A DNA stretch of 64,000 nucleotides from Prostheceraeus crozeri (GCA_907163375.1 CAJQUW010007963.1:1-64000); one strand, 5' to 3'. Positions 1 through 12,051 are shown, counted from the stretch's first letter. The notes: generated by a model from the sequence alone, not told the origin. Numbers and translations are program-made.

Positions 1-207
1 ATATTGAAGTATAAGGAATCAAATTTGAAAAAGGATTTGTTGGCTATTGGACGAAAGATGATAATTTGAAATTTTTGTAAAATAAATCAAACTTATCCGA
101 TTACTTATGAAATTAAAGATTTAGATAATGAGGATATCAGAGGCCCGATTTTTATGAAAACGAATTACAACGAAGCGATTTTTAATTATCATTATTATTG
201 GAACTAA
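1..207 (+). pseudogene. integrase C-terminal remnant of Polinton-like element
   Basis: The translated stretch near positions 100-170 reads like the small C-terminal beta-barrel region that follows the DDE core of Polinton-type integrases (a 'PITYEIKDLDNEDIRG' type phrase). The piece is incomplete at the window edge and is a fossil. The assignment is by family pattern memory, not by a search. Confidence 0.5.
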
Positions 208-378
208 CGTTTCGGGAATGAAATTCCCTTGTTAGGCGTAGCCATAGAACTTGCGGTTCGTTCAATTCTAACATAATATCAAGAAATGGTATTCCTTTTT
301 TGTAATTTAAATAAAATCATAAAGGACATTAATTGGACCACTAGTAAAGTAGTTCCCGGTTTTTTGAATTTGAATGTA

Positions 379-687
379 TTATAAGTTTCCATTGCCAAGT
401 AATTTTTTGACTTCGTTTGTTGGAGGCAATCCATAAGAGTCGAAATAGTAATTATCTCGATTTTTATTAAAGTTACCTGCAGACCAATGTACTCCTTTTT
501 CATCTGTTGTGTGAAGATTTGTTATGAAATTTATAGTTATTGTTGACTTATTTTTATTCAATTGTAATTCGTCTCTCATTAGAACATGAAAATTCTTTAT
601 TCCTAATTGATTTGCAATTTTCTTTAGATCAAAATTTGTAGTTGTTTGCGTTCCATATAATTTTAAAAACTCATTTATGTTGTTCAT
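379..687 (-). pseudogene. adenovirus-type cysteine protease remnant (Polinton PRO-like)
   Basis: About 102 residues are readable. The 'GVHWSAG' phrase matches the His-Trp region of adenain-like maturation proteases, and 'YYFDSYGLPP' matches the Asp-containing strand that follows it in Polinton and adenovirus enzymes. In its family this protease processes capsid proteins. The piece is shorter than a full protease and belongs to the same fossil as the integrase remnant facing it. A host Ulp1/adenain-fold gene is the alternative but is less likely given the neighbour. Confidence 0.6.
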
Positions 688-710
688 TTTATAATAAAAA
701 AAATTCTTAA

Positions 711-760
711 GGGACCCCTAGAAGTCAGAAGGGACCCCTAGAAGTTAGAAGGGAGGGGGT
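711..760. repeat. short GGGACCCCTA tandem repeat
   Basis: A 20-bp unit beginning GGGACCCCTAGAAG occurs twice in tandem, followed by a diverged third start. It sits directly beside the Polinton-like remnant. It could be decayed element-terminal sequence or a chance minisatellite. Confidence 0.6.
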
Positions 761-859
761 AGTAGAACTACGTTTATATGATATTGAAGGATATATTCTT
801 GCGGTTTCTTCCACTTTCGTTTCTTCCACTTTTAAAGAAATATTAGTAGACACATAATT

Positions 860-1262
860 TTAGTTATCTCATATTTTAAAAACCTGAAAGATGGATAAAA
901 TTCATGAATTTGAAATTCTCAACTTTTATGATTTTCGGTGTCCTGGAACGGTCATGATTTTGGGAGTAAAAATTGTAATTCTCAAATTTTGTGATTTTGA
1001 AAAATTTGAAAAATTGGGTATTTTTAAAAACGCCCAAATTTATGAATTTAGGTCTTCATAACCTGAAAAAGGGTTCAAATTCATGAATTTATGTCGTTTT
1101 TAAAAATACCATTTTTGGAAAAAATTTTACTTTTTGAATTGACTAAATTCATGTATTTAGGTCTTAAAAACCTGAAAAAGGGTTCAAATTCATGAATTTA
1201 TGTCGTTTTTAAAGATACTATTTTTTTGAATTTTATGGTGTCCTGGAACGGTCTTTTGCCCA
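860..1262. repeat. degenerate AT-rich tandem repeat
   Basis: The segment starting near 1061 (ACCTGAAAAAGGGTTCAAAT) recurs at 1170, a spacing of 109 bp. The block GGTGTCCTGGAACGGTC recurs at about 937 and 1237. The whole stretch is made of diverged versions of the same AT-rich unit with no coding. Confidence 0.65.
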
Positions 1263-1604
1263 TTACTTAGGCCTATAAGGTGAATAGGCTGGATAATACG
1301 GTTTTCCTAAAAGGAAATTCTACATTCTAATTCTACATTTTCAAATATGCAGACATGTTCATACATGTCGGTGTTTTTTTGAAAAATAATGCGAATCGGA
1401 CTGATTAAAACCTTTACTACTAAAACTGAAAATGTTGATAAAATTTTAGGCGAACATTTTATTAATCACAATACACGCTGCATGTACATGTATTTTAAAT
1501 TCTAAGAACACACACGTAGGCTCACTATTACAGCGATATCATTGGGGTTTTATAAGAATATGATGAGAATACACAACATTATTGTTATTGTGGTGTCTCT
1601 TGTA

Positions 1605-2893
1605 TGATGTGGTGTCCTCTTTTTGGAACTGATGAAGTGGAGAGCGCATTGCAAAGATTGGCCGCAAAGAGCACTGGAAGTGATGAAATGAAATGAAAGA
1701 CTATTAAAAGCAGCTGCATCAGTTATCTCAAAACCTTTGACACATTTGTTCAATTCGTCTCTATTATTACAAACTTTCCCACATCAAAAGAAAATTGTAA
1801 AAATTGTCCCCATTCCTAAATGCAAGAAACCAAGCATATCTGATTTTCGGCCCATTGCATTACTACCTGTAGTTGCAAAAGTGTTTGAAAGACTCATTTT
1901 TCGTAGAATTGCAGATAATTTGTTATGTAACTACGGACTGAATCAGTTTGGTTTTCGACGAAGCAGCAGTGCGACCTGCTATATGATTGCATTATTCGAA
2001 GAAATTCTTCGCAAATTTAAGACAACTAATGTTCGTGCCATTTCATTGATTAGTTTTGATGCAAAAGAGGCTTTTGAAAGTGTTTCCCATCAACATTTGA
2101 TTAATACACTTCTCTCTTCGAGTTTCTCACGAGATTTTGTTTCATGGTATCAAAATTATTTAGATGGAAGGCAACAATATGTGTTTTATAATGAGCGCAG
2201 AAGTCAAATGGTACAAATTGCCTCTGGAATACCACAAGGAGCTGTTTTATCTCCGTCACTCTTTTGTGTTTTCATTTCATCAGTAAGAGCAGCAGTTCTA
2301 TGTTCAGTCCTACCACCAAAAGAGAGACAATTGAAATCCTTGGATTTAAGTTGAATGCCTCTTTGACGTGGTCTTCACATATTGATCAGCGACTGAGAAA
2401 AGCGTCGAAGCTAATTCATCTGCTGAGAACCCTAAAGCCTATAATCACCAAAAAAGATTTAATCAACGTGTATCAGTCACTTGTGCTCTCGACTTTGAAC
2501 TACGGATGCTCTTTGTATGTTGGAGATATTCTGGAGAAAGTTAAACATCTAATTTTAAAATTCGAGAGACGCTGCCACAAAATTATTTGCAGCAGACATT
2601 GTAAGCTGAAGTGTTTGCCTGACTTTTTTCATATTCAACGCCAACAAGCTATGAAATTGTTTCAGTCCGCTTTTAATTGCGATCATGTTCTAAATTCAAC
2701 CATTCCACATCGTCTTCCAAGTGGGTGGTTGTCACAACCATTCTGCAAGTCTTCGCGACGTCTCAAGTCCTTTGTGCCACATATGACTATTTTGTATAAT
2801 GCTGCTACTTTTGACTATTATTGATTTGATCTTGATTTGCCTAAATGATTTCTATTGATTTGAAAATATACGCTATTTTATCTTATCTTATCA
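1605..2893 (+). mobile_element. 5'-truncated non-LTR retrotransposon (Jockey/CR1-like LINE)
   Basis: Coding similarity begins abruptly near 1605 and ends near 2823. It is followed by about 70 bp of AT-rich 3' sequence ending in an ATTTTATCTTATCTTATC-like tail. Abrupt 5' truncation and a short simple-repeat tail are normal for LINEs. No clear target-site duplication was identified. Confidence 0.85.
1610..2823 (+). pseudogene. LINE reverse transcriptase, decayed
   Basis: Readable in order: a pre-RT phrase (AAKSTGSDEM, frameshifted near 1690), fingers with FRPIALLPVVAKVFERL, motif A as SFDAKEAFESVSH, motif B as SGIPQGAVLSPSLF, then after a jump at about 2280 the thumb (ILGFKLNASLTWSSHI) and C-terminal region. 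The segment expected between motif B and the thumb, including the catalytic F/YADD box, is missing, an internal deletion of very roughly 90 residues. The copy therefore cannot encode a working RT. Family members copy their own RNA into nicked chromosomal DNA by target-primed reverse transcription. Confidence 0.85.
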
Positions 2894-3935
2894 TACAAAT
2901 GCTGTATAATTGTGGGCACTTAAAACGAATTGACAGAACTTATCAGTAACTTACTGTTACTGGGGGTCCCCTAGGACCCACGTAACGTCGGTGAAATATT
3001 TCATGCTTTTGAGGGTTGAATGGTTCAACAAAAATAGACAGAAAATATCACAAGTGCTTTACTTCCAACAATCAAAAATACCGCAAAATTACGACCTATT
3101 GCGCCCTGATGCGATTGCAATGAAGCCGTTCATTGCCTCTATGTATTTGGTGGCAGTCATTATTGAGAAAGAAGACAATTAGAATCCGTATAATTCTAAG
3201 ATAGTGGCCTCTTCTTGGGCACTGATTTGACATTAAAATGAATCAAAATATCAGATTTTCATCCTTGCCTTTAGACATCTGACAAATGAACTTGATTATG
3301 GTGTCAATCTCCTTTACAATTATCTTAACCCGTCATGATAAACAAAAGTACTCGTCTTTATCTTGATGGGAGTGGTAAGACAGAGTCTGTCATTAGAACT
3401 GTCATCTGATTCTACTGTTATGACGGAACTGGATCAACTATACGTGAGACATTGAACAAATGAGTGAGAAAAATTGCCTGTCCTTAAAATAGATGGAAAA
3501 GCTCAAGGAAATATACAAATGCTCTTGAATTACAATTTTACAACAGAACTATCAGAGTTTTTATTGAGTTAGGCCTAATTTTTAATTAGCGCTGTATTGT
3601 TATTGTCTTTGCATGTACAATAGTCGCAATCATCCCTGTGGCAACGTTGCTGGCTAATATCAAGAGATTATCTGGTGAGTAAGAGATTTTGTTGCTAAAT
3701 GTATTGTTTGCTCAATATTGCAACAAAAGTATCGCAAGATATGAATGTTGCATTTATTCCTTAGAAATGCATCTAAAATCCAAAAGCGGTAGGTAGCGAA
3801 TAAACAATAGTAAGTAGTAAAGTAAGAATAATTAACGGTAAGTTGCTATACTAATTGATAGTTGTTTGTTAGCTAATTTCAGCTGATTTTTCGCCAACCG
3901 ATGAAATAGTGGATATTGTAGCAACTATAGGGTGA
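2894..3935. other. no recognisable gene
   Basis: AT-rich sequence between the LINE tail and the large foldback element. I see no coding, no long repeat arm and no RNA gene, only a short GGGGGTCCCC near 2961. Confidence 0.5.
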
Positions 3936-4375
3936 GGCATAAAAGATGTGACTAGATTTAAGTATATAGCACAACTTCCTAACTATCCAACAGAAATTAA
4001 CAAATAAGGTCTCATTTTGAAGCCTATACAAATCTTTATTGCCATAATCAACATCGCAATGATTGCATTTGAGGATGAGAGTGTTATTTAAAAGCAGAAG
4101 AACTTAAAATCCAAGAAACCAGATGAAAGGAGCAGCTACTGAATTGTAAAGCTAATCTTTCCAATTCTTCACACAAACGATAGTCATCGTGGCGAAGTAT
4201 TTCTGCTGCAGATGATCACACAACATCAATTGGGTGAAGACTGGATCAACCTTCGACAGAAACGGCTTGTAACCGAGCGCCAGAAACCGTTTTTTCCTGT
4301 TTCATTTCTTCCAAAGTCTCCACGTCTCTTCCAAGAAATATCTGCTTCAGAAGCTTGGCCATACCTTTTATTCTA

Positions 4376-5337
4376 CAGATTGTTTCATAAAAAATGGATC
4401 ACCCTTAAACATCGTCTTAACTTCAACTTTGTCTAACTCCGCCAAACTTAAACGAATTTCTCTGAAATTTGGAAGATATGTCAGTTGTGCTTACTAATAT
4501 CATTGTGGGAAATTTCAAGCATGAATATTGAGTTGTTTTCCTGTTATAGATAAAAAAGTAGTAGATAATTTGATCTTCATTTAGCAATGTTACACAAAAT
4601 CATACCTCACTCTTATAAAATTACATTTGTTTCCTTTGTTATGTAATATGTTGTTCTACAAACCAAAAGCTATCAAGCAAAACAAAAATAAAGAAAATCG
4701 GTCAATCAGAGCCAGTATAGCACCATCATTCATCAACAATAATGTAACTGCTACATGTGATTAACTGGACTTCATGTTCCATAGCTTCCTGACTTCGTTG
4801 CGGTGGTGTTGGCAGCACTCCTGATTGCTTTGAGCTAGAAATCTATCTCTTACCGGTTGAAAACAATACAAAGCACAAATGAACAATAACGAGATCGCAT
4901 TCACAAAAGGCAAAGTGTCAGCCTTGCTAGAACTAGGGTTTTCTTTGCGAGCTAAAAGCAAGCGACTAAATGTCCCTTACACAAATGTGCATCGATGGCA
5001 TAATGATGATTTTCTACTCTGTCGTAAAGAGGGCTCTGGCCGTCGACGCAAAACATCCAAACGTAGAGACCGCCTAATTTTGAGATTTGTTAAAGTTGAT
5101 CCAAGTCTCTCGTTAACTGAGATGGCTGCACTAGACTCGTCTATTTCTAAGTCCACTATTCGTAGAACACTTATTGAGTCGAATTTCAAGAGCTGCAAGC
5201 TTATCATAGTTTATCAGATTATATAAGGACATTTAAATATATTAGGGACATGAAATAGCATGAAAAATGCTTTCTGTATCATACTTATGTTTTATTTAGT
5301 TAAATTTTAGGATGATCCACTTTTTATGAAACGGACT
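4376..5337 (+). mobile_element. Tc1-family transposon copy 1 (internally deleted)
   Basis: The left end is CAGATTGTTTCATAAAAA after a TA at 4374-4375. The right end, read inverted, is GTCCGTTTCATAAAAA. The terminal repeats are about 30 bp. The internal part jumps from the second helix-turn-helix region of the transposase straight to the 3' untranslated region, so the catalytic domain is gone. The right flank runs directly into the next foldback element and the expected TA is not visible there. Confidence 0.9.
4879..5226 (+). pseudogene. Tc1 transposase N-terminal remnant
   Basis: Begins MNNNEIAFTKGKVSALLEL, the same start as the other three copies in the window, with the paired helix-turn-helix DNA-binding region and a GRRRKTSKRRDR linker (GRPRKTSKRRDR in copy 2). 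After about 105 family residues the frame runs into deleted-element sequence and stops. No DDE residues remain. At best it could encode a DNA-binding fragment. Confidence 0.85.
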
Positions 5338-6156
5338 TTTTCTTTTCTTTTTTGCGAAAAACGCCTCAAAATAGGTAAGACATTTTTACTTAAGCGACGT
5401 TTCGGAAGTCTTGGTCACGTACAAATGAGTCAAATCAGGCTTTACAAGCATCAAAGATCATAATACACAAAATTTAAATGTAGGCCCTGATAATAAAATA
5501 CCCTTTCTTAGGTAATGGATAGAGTATGGCTATACGATTCTCTGGGACATAGAGAGGGAAATTATTTGATGAATCCGGAGAGCTTTAGCCTCTATCCGTT
5601 ATAAAGTGTACCAGGTTATTAGGACCATAGATGTCCGCGATAAAATCCCTCTCTACCAAGATTTTCCCTGGGAACAAATTTTATCAAATATAGAAGGGAT
5701 TCTGAAATACGATTCTACAACTATGTAATAATCTGGCATACTTTATAGATATATTTTTTGCATTTTATATATACATTTTTTATTTTTTGGAGGGGTATTT
5801 TATCCTTTTTTATCATAGTTTTGAATATTTTATAGTTTTGTGCTCTTCTTGAAATTCTATCATCAATTCCTTTTCACTTGTGTATAGACTTTTGCACAGT
5901 CATATAATTTATTTTTCTTAATGTAATTTTAGATGCTAGTTTAAATAAGATTTCTTTAGGTATTTCCTCCTTCTGTAGTGATAGATATCTGTAAACTTTA
6001 CATTAGATAGGACCTGCACTTAAATTTTGTATATTATGATCTTTGATTTTGTGAAGCCTGACTTGGTTCATTTGTACGTGACCAAGACTTCCGAAAAGTC
6101 GTGCAAGTAAAAATTTTATACCTATTTTGAGGCGTTTTTCGCAAGAAAAGAAAATA
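5338..6156. mobile_element. foldback/MITE with ~150-bp inverted repeats
   Basis: Left arm 5338-5497 and right arm 6007-6156 are inverted copies: GCGAAAAACGCCTCAAAATAGG at the ends, then GGAAGTCTTGGTCACGTACA, then GATCATAAT. It abuts the Tc1 copy on its left. The interior carries another dispersed repeat (5505-5740) and AT-rich filler. No coding. The superfamily is not clear from the ends. Confidence 0.75.
5505..5740. repeat. dispersed repeat shared with 53493-53695
   Basis: The blocks GGCTATACGATTCTCTGGGA, AGAGAGGGAAATTATTTGAT and, inverted, AGAATCCCTTCTATATTTGA occur here and again at 53.5 kb. Here the two halves are diverged; at 53.5 kb the left half forms a near-perfect hairpin. Confidence 0.7.
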
Positions 6157-6364
6157 TCTTCCAAGAAACCCCAAACATTTCATTTACTACTTCCGATTCT
6201 ATACTTGGATTATGATCATTATAGCGAAGTATTTTCCCGTTGTTGCAAATGACCAAACTGCTTTCATTTCAATCATGTAATACTGAATAGGCACATAAAG
6301 GGATTGATGTGTTGAATTAAATATCTTTAGGGAAGATTTTTCACATGAAAATCAATACGCAGAG

Positions 6365-7463
6365 CAGTGGCGTCGCGTGCTCCATGACCATAGGCCTTCA
6401 CACGGCGTTGGAATACTATTTCTACACCAAACACTTTTATGTTACAACATCAATTTTCATAAAAGTTGAATTTTTAATATCAACATCCCGAACATTTTTT
6501 AAGGTCAAGTGAAAGTGCACAAGAGAAGTGATTGTTCATGTCGCCTAACCGCCTTACTCAAGGAGTTGAGATCGCTATATCCCCTCTCTGTCGAGACCAC
6601 ATTTTCTCGAGAAAAAAGGAGGCAAGGCGAACAGTTTCGTTGTGTTTCTCGAGGCCGGTCAGCCACTCACATGCTTGAAATTTTGATGCATTAAAATGTC
6701 TTGTGTAGTATTTCTTATTTGTTTCTCAGTGAGTACTGTCAATTTTATATCAGGTGTTGGCCTACCTTGCTTGACGACTGTCATCTTTTCAGTATATTCC
6801 CTTCTGACGAAAGGCGTGGTCGTGATCTCATCTGCAGTACTAAACATAGCGTCACATCAATCACGTAAAAACAAACTATGGAATTCTACCGAATCTGGGT
6901 GTTCAAGTCAGATGCATTACTCTGCATTCATTGGAGAACGCTCATCATCTGATCACAGTCTTGTCTGAACGTCAGCCATCTGCTACTGTCAACGTAGTGC
7001 CTCTCTGACATTAAGCGAAGCCAGGAGCAATTGGGTTGCGCTTCCTTACTATATTTAGGTACCGCGCCTCGATCAAGAATTGCAGAGAATTTCATTGCAA
7101 AAATTGGAGAAGGCAAAGCATTATGTCTATCGGGAAAGCCAATATTGGCGCGGGCGCGTGCGCTTACTGCCTCACACGCACACTACTCTCTTTCGCTGTC
7201 TGAACATCAGTGATCCGTCTGGACACACCACACGACAAGCTTGTGTGTCTAATTGTTCGAAGAAAACAGCTGTGATTCAAGCACGTGCTGCAAAAAAGTT
7301 CACTGTGAGGTTGAGTCTGATTTTGAGACGGAAAGCTGTGCACAGCCATCACGAGAAGCTATCGAATTTAAATGAATGATGACACTTTTCATTTTTATAA
7401 TTGTTGGAAAATAATTTTTGAGGATGCGCCGAAAGCCTCGTAGGTACGGAGAAGACGCCACTG
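6365..7463. mobile_element. hAT-type element, non-autonomous
   Basis: Ends are CAGTGGCGTC at 6365 and its inverse GACGCCACTG ending at 7463, the common hAT terminal motif. The flanking 8-mers are ACGCAGAG and ACGCAGTA, agreeing at six of eight positions, as expected for an old 8-bp target duplication. The interior is richer in G+C than its surroundings (GGCGCGGGCGCGTGCG near 7148). It contains several short open frames on both strands, none of which I recognise as transposase. Confidence 0.75.
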
Positions 7464-7739
7464 ACGCAGTATCATGTGCCCTTCATCAGAAAACAATAGA
7501 GCTTGCATAACAATGAAGCATCTGCAGAATCGAAATTCAAAATTGGAATGAGTAATTGCAGCTCGAAATCTTTGTTCAATTTTGCAATTGAATTATGTCA
7601 CAACTAGAAGCAGAGAGGTTAACGATGAGTAGAATGCTTATATCACTCGCATCCTGACTGAATCTCTGATAAAAGTTCTGCAGAGATAAAGAGATCCCGT
7701 GATGAAGAGCTCAATTATTGATAATCAACACATTGAATA
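7464..7739. other. interior of the large foldback element
   Basis: Sequence between the hAT insertion and the right arm. No coding; weak partial inverted similarity to 6190-6340. Confidence 0.4.
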
Positions 7740-8138
7740 TTGTCTAATTGTCAAGTGATCACATATTTCTAAATGAAAATCTTTGGGGTTTAACTTGGAA
7801 GACTTGAAGACATTGGAAGAATTTCTGGCGTTTCGTTGGAAGGCGTGATTGCTGAATATTGATTCAGTCATCACCTAATTGATGTTTTGTGTTTATCTGC
7901 AGTAGAAATACTCCGTAGACTCTAGAAGAAAGACTTCGTCATGATCATTATCGCTAATGTGAAGAATTCTTGGATTTCTTCCGCTCTACACATGTAGTTT
8001 CTGAAGTTGTTCTCATCCTCAAATGTAATCATTGCAATGTTAATTATGGTAATAAAGTGATAAAGATGTGTATTGGCTTCGTAATGAGACCTTTTTGTGA
8101 ATTTCCTTCGGATAGTTAGGAAGTTATGCTATATAGGC

Positions 8139-8576
8139 CTTCTGTATACCGCTGGCTGACAATTGACTGACATCTATCTTACAGAATCTATTTTGTCGTT
8201 CATTGTCAATTCTTGTAGGATGATTGCCACTGAACACCTACAATATCTGACAAAAAGCGACAAAATGAATAGCAATGAATTATAACTTAAATTTTATCAA
8301 AAATGAAGGTAATTAATTAAATTATGTCAAAATGAATCATGGTTTTGCCACACAATAATACAGATTGCCCAATTCAAAAGTCAAGCAATCACTAATCGAA
8401 AAAATCAATCAATATTCAACAGTTTTTGTTTAGTTAATTTGCATACAAAGCATTTGTTTCGATGTCGGTGGAGAATCTACAAATTCGTCGGATATCGCAG
8501 GATATTGGAGGTGACAATCGTCGGTTGATTTTGTCAGTGATTTTGTAGGATAATTGTCGGTCTACGGTTTACAGTG
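8139..8576. mobile_element. TA-target MITE related to the 44.9-kb element
   Basis: The right end reads, inverted, CACTGTAAACCGTAGACCGA. The left end is a diverged version (TGTATACCGCTGGCTGACAA). Both continue with GACAATT. It splits the right arm of the large foldback: the arm's TATATAGC is on one side and TATACACTTTAAAATCTAGT on the other. This places the insertion at a TA-rich target, although the exact TA duplication is blurred. Confidence 0.6.
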
Positions 8577-8612
8577 ATATACACTTTAAAATCTAGTCAC
8601 AGCTTTTATGCC

Positions 8613-9249
8613 GGACATTATCAGTAAATAGTAATGTTTGTATACTACCTTCGTAATAAATCAATGATGTGAAAAATGTCAGTTTTCTCTCCCGAGTAAT
8701 TTAATGCCACTAAATAATTACGAATAAAAAATATACTACCTTCATACGAAAATACATTGCATACTCAGTCTATTTTTTTTAATTTATGAAAGTCTAAACT
8801 AAAAAGCATTTATATTCCATAAATATCGTAATAAGCCTGTGCTAGGAAATGATTCAAAAATTTGCTATTCGTGTAAATTATTTAATGCCAGGAGATGTTA
8901 TGCCAAAATCATGTAAAAAGATTCTCTAGCATCTCAGCATTATCAAAGTTAGTATGCACTAATTTGGTTGATAGATTAGCCAAATGTGGGCAATGCTAAG
9001 GAGATGAGGAAGAAAATAGAGCCTCGACAAAAGAGGCGGATTACTAGAGAAAATAACAGTAAAAAAAAGGCGTTATATAGCGCAAGTCTTGCGAATTGTC
9101 GCCGACGAATTTCGCAAGCGAATATGCTGCAAATATGACTGAATTGTCGCGTGATATGATGTAGCTAACATTCCCATCTTTTCGAAAGATTTGTTCAGAT
9201 ATGTTAGACCTTTGAATGCAGAGCCATTGGCATGACTGTATACCTCAGA
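8613..9249. other. no recognisable gene
   Basis: AT-rich spacer. No coding, tandem repeat or inverted-repeat arm noticed. Confidence 0.45.
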
Positions 9250-9872
9250 ATAACCCCGGGTACTTATGGGTTATCTCTCCCAGGTTTTCAAATTTGTCTA
9301 AAATCTGCAAAAATCTATCAATCGTCACCAGACTTCAGGTAGACGTACTTAAGCATATTTTCTACCCACAGACAAAATTTTATGCAGATCAGACAAGTAC
9401 TTTTTTCATGAGAGACGATTACGTGAAGTCTGCAACTTGATCTGACTTCGTCTGTTTGATGCAATATTGTTATTCGTGTGTGCATTGTTCTCTCTCCCTC
9501 TTCGTCTCATCCACTGTTGTTTGAAATCTTCCCACGACCACTACCTCGCCACACTTTTATTAAGCCAAGCATATTAATATAGGGGATGAGGCCTGTCCAT
9601 CATCGCTTCACGAATTGTCGGGAAATGACTTTGTTGACCTCAAGTGCTTTCTCCTCAGACGATGAGGTCATAAGAAGTCAGATCAAGCTGCACTTCAAGT
9701 CATCGCTCCTAATTCAAAAAGTACTTGTCCGATTTGCCTAAAATTTGGTATGTGGCTAAGGAATATCCTCACTTACGTGTGTATAAAGTTTTGTGACGAT
9801 TGATTTATTCCTACGGATTTTAGACAAAATTGAACACTTCGGGGGGGGGGGGGAATAACCCAGAAGTACTTA
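9250..9872. mobile_element. foldback/MITE with ~200-bp inverted repeats
   Basis: Left arm 9250-9450 and right arm 9675-9872 are inverted copies: GTACTTATGGGTTAT / GTACTTCTGGGTTAT at the ends, then TTTTAGACAAA, GTGACGATTGAT, AGTACTTGTC and GTCAGATCAAG. The arms are diverged by many substitutions and small gaps. A run of 13 Gs at 9841-9853 sits in the right arm. No coding. Confidence 0.75.
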
Positions 9873-12051
9873 ACTCCGATGTCCTATATATAAATATGAA
9901 AGAAAAGAAATATATATATATTCTTTCCGTGGAACAATGTAATCAAGGATTGCAGAATGCCAGTTCATTTAGACACATGATGTTGAATGATAGATCATGC
10001 TGATGGACTACACAACTCTTCTGTCGTCGTGACTTAGACGCGCACAGAGTGCCAGTTCGCCTGAGCATAGAATGGAAAACAGAGTGTGCAACTCCGTGCA
10101 CGGACATCTTTTTGGAGCATTAAATTAAATTGACTATTGAAAAACTACTCCTAAGCAAAGCTTCCAAAAAAATGACAAAACTGATCATTGTCTTTGATTA
10201 TGATATTTTTCTATTTCAGTAGCGAGTAGTTTGTGATATGATCACACCTAAGAAAATACTCCTAATAATAAGGTTCAGCATTTAACCTATAGAGTAGGGA
10301 TATATAGATAGACTGTCGACTCAAAAAAGTATCTGTATACAATGAAAATTTTTAAATCAAAAGATTCAGTTTTTTGCAGAGATTACGTTCCCGTGGTCCA
10401 ATATACTACCGAGATGACTCTCTTATATCAGTAGTACGAAACAAGTTGGATATCAAAAGGAATGAATATTTGCTAATAAGCATCCTAACTAAGCGGAAAT
10501 CAAGCTGATTATCAAGGGAATTTCATGAATTGCATTATAATGAAGGTCTTCATGAAAAAGTCGCGATATTATTCGTGCTTTCTTGGCTGAAATTTAAAAA
10601 AAGCTTTCAATTCAATTTTCACCGGCATGATTTCATGATTCACTAAATTCATGTTTCACTTCTTGAATCTGAATAGTGATGTGGAATCATTTACATCTTT
10701 CAAAGTCAATTGAAATCATTGTATTTGATTCTGTTATTTTGCTGTACCAGTGACAGGTTGCTTATGAAATGATCACGCTTAAGAAGATTCTCTTGAGGTT
10801 CATCATGAAAGCAATAGCACAGGTCATCGAGTTCCCAATTTAACAAACATTACCTCTCCAAGGCTGTCATGACACCGACGATCCATCTGCTTTATACTAT
10901 CATGATCAGTTGATTCCTTTGTAATTTCTTCAAAGCTGCATAAATATGCATGTCTCACATCTGGAAACAATTCCGATTGTATCACCCATGAGTTCATTCA
11001 ATAAAATCGAAAGTGTATACACATTGGGTATTTAATTAATACTGAGATGCCACTCTTACCTAATATACTTAGTACTCTATGGTCAGCAATTTCAAGAAAG
11101 TTGCTTCAAAATAGCACTGACGATTGTATGAATCATCAAGTTATAGGCTATGTCATAGTATGTTTCTATTCCTTATTGCCTTGGTTGTATCTATTGCCTG
11201 TTTACTCCACGCAACGGAAGAATTATTTTTCAGATAAGTGAGCGAGTTGCTTCTGCTAGAAATTCTGTAGCCGAGTTCGTTGCACAGGCTTCATGTTCAT
11301 TTTACTCTAAGGCTTCATAATGTACAAAAAATAGTTCCCAATTATCCTCGAGAAGTCGACTTTGGCAGACTTCGTCTTCCATAGTAGTGAATGTATGTTC
11401 CTTCCCATCATTTAGTATTCCTGATTTACATTTTTGTAGCGTCTTGAAAGTATTCCTCATAAACAGATTTCCTACTGTAGATGCGAATTTCTAAAATATT
11501 TGAGAGTTTTGTTGCTATTCAGCAGCTGCATACTTCTCAATATATCAATGCGATATCAAATTGAGCAAAGTTTCACTATCTTTAAGCGATAGATTTCATT
11601 GAATCATATAATTTAATGAAAATTGATTGAAAGGAAGATCCAATTATCAACAAGGAAACTATTAGCATAGAATCTGCATTAATCTGTGGAGTCTGCCTGT
11701 GACAGCAATCGAAGCATGAGCATCTGACAGCGCATCCCAGGAGATTGACATGATAGAAATGATTACTTTGAATACTTTAACTATTGAATACTTTAACTCT
11801 TCAAGTAAATAAGCACCGGACTCTTAAACACTACGAAGTCCCAGGGGAAAGGAACCTCCCAAAAATAGGCTTCCTGCTCCGAATTATATGATGATCATTA
11901 TTAATATTACTAAGTCTACTTGTCAACTATTCAATCAGTTATCATGTACACGCATCACCTCTATTTTGTAAAATAGTGACTAAATTGCTCAAAAACTCAA
12001 TTGACTATAACTAAAAACTATTGATCAATAGACCGAAGAGAAGAGCCCATA
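9873..12051. other. no recognisable gene
   Basis: More than 2 kb of AT-rich sequence. I found no coding similarity, splice-flanked open frame or long repeat. Two short weakly similar stretches near 10200 and 10750 (ATGATCAC.C.TAAGAA) may be an old duplication. Confidence 0.45.

Larger units (their letters stand above)
1..690. mobile_element. Polinton/Maverick-like element fossil (partial)
   Basis: The left edge of the window carries two converging coding remnants typical of Polinton/Maverick or adintovirus-like elements: a C-terminal integrase stretch on the plus strand and an adenovirus-type cysteine protease on the minus strand. Only this edge is visible, so the element's ends, capsid genes and polymerase cannot be judged. 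What is here looks degraded and old. The right boundary near 690 is set by loss of coding and the start of short repeats. Confidence 0.6.
3936..8612. mobile_element. large composite foldback element
   Basis: The left arm (about 3936-4373, continuing at about 6157-6340) reappears inverted as the right arm (about 7740-8138, continuing at 8577-8612). Both ends start GGCATAAAAG and share GTGACTAGATTT, then AACTTCCTAACTATCC, TTTGAGGATGAGA and further blocks. Four other elements interrupt it: a Tc1 copy and a second foldback in the left arm, a hAT element near the centre and a TA-target element in the right arm. The arms are clearly diverged, so it is the oldest layer in this stretch. No transposase coding was seen in it. 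Confidence 0.7.

Noticed and set aside
4761-4961. A conserved antisense open frame seen in three Tc1 copies (also 22203-22403 and 60442-60642).
   Set aside because: It overlaps the 5' region and start of the Tc1 transposase on the opposite strand; its conservation is explained by common descent of the element.
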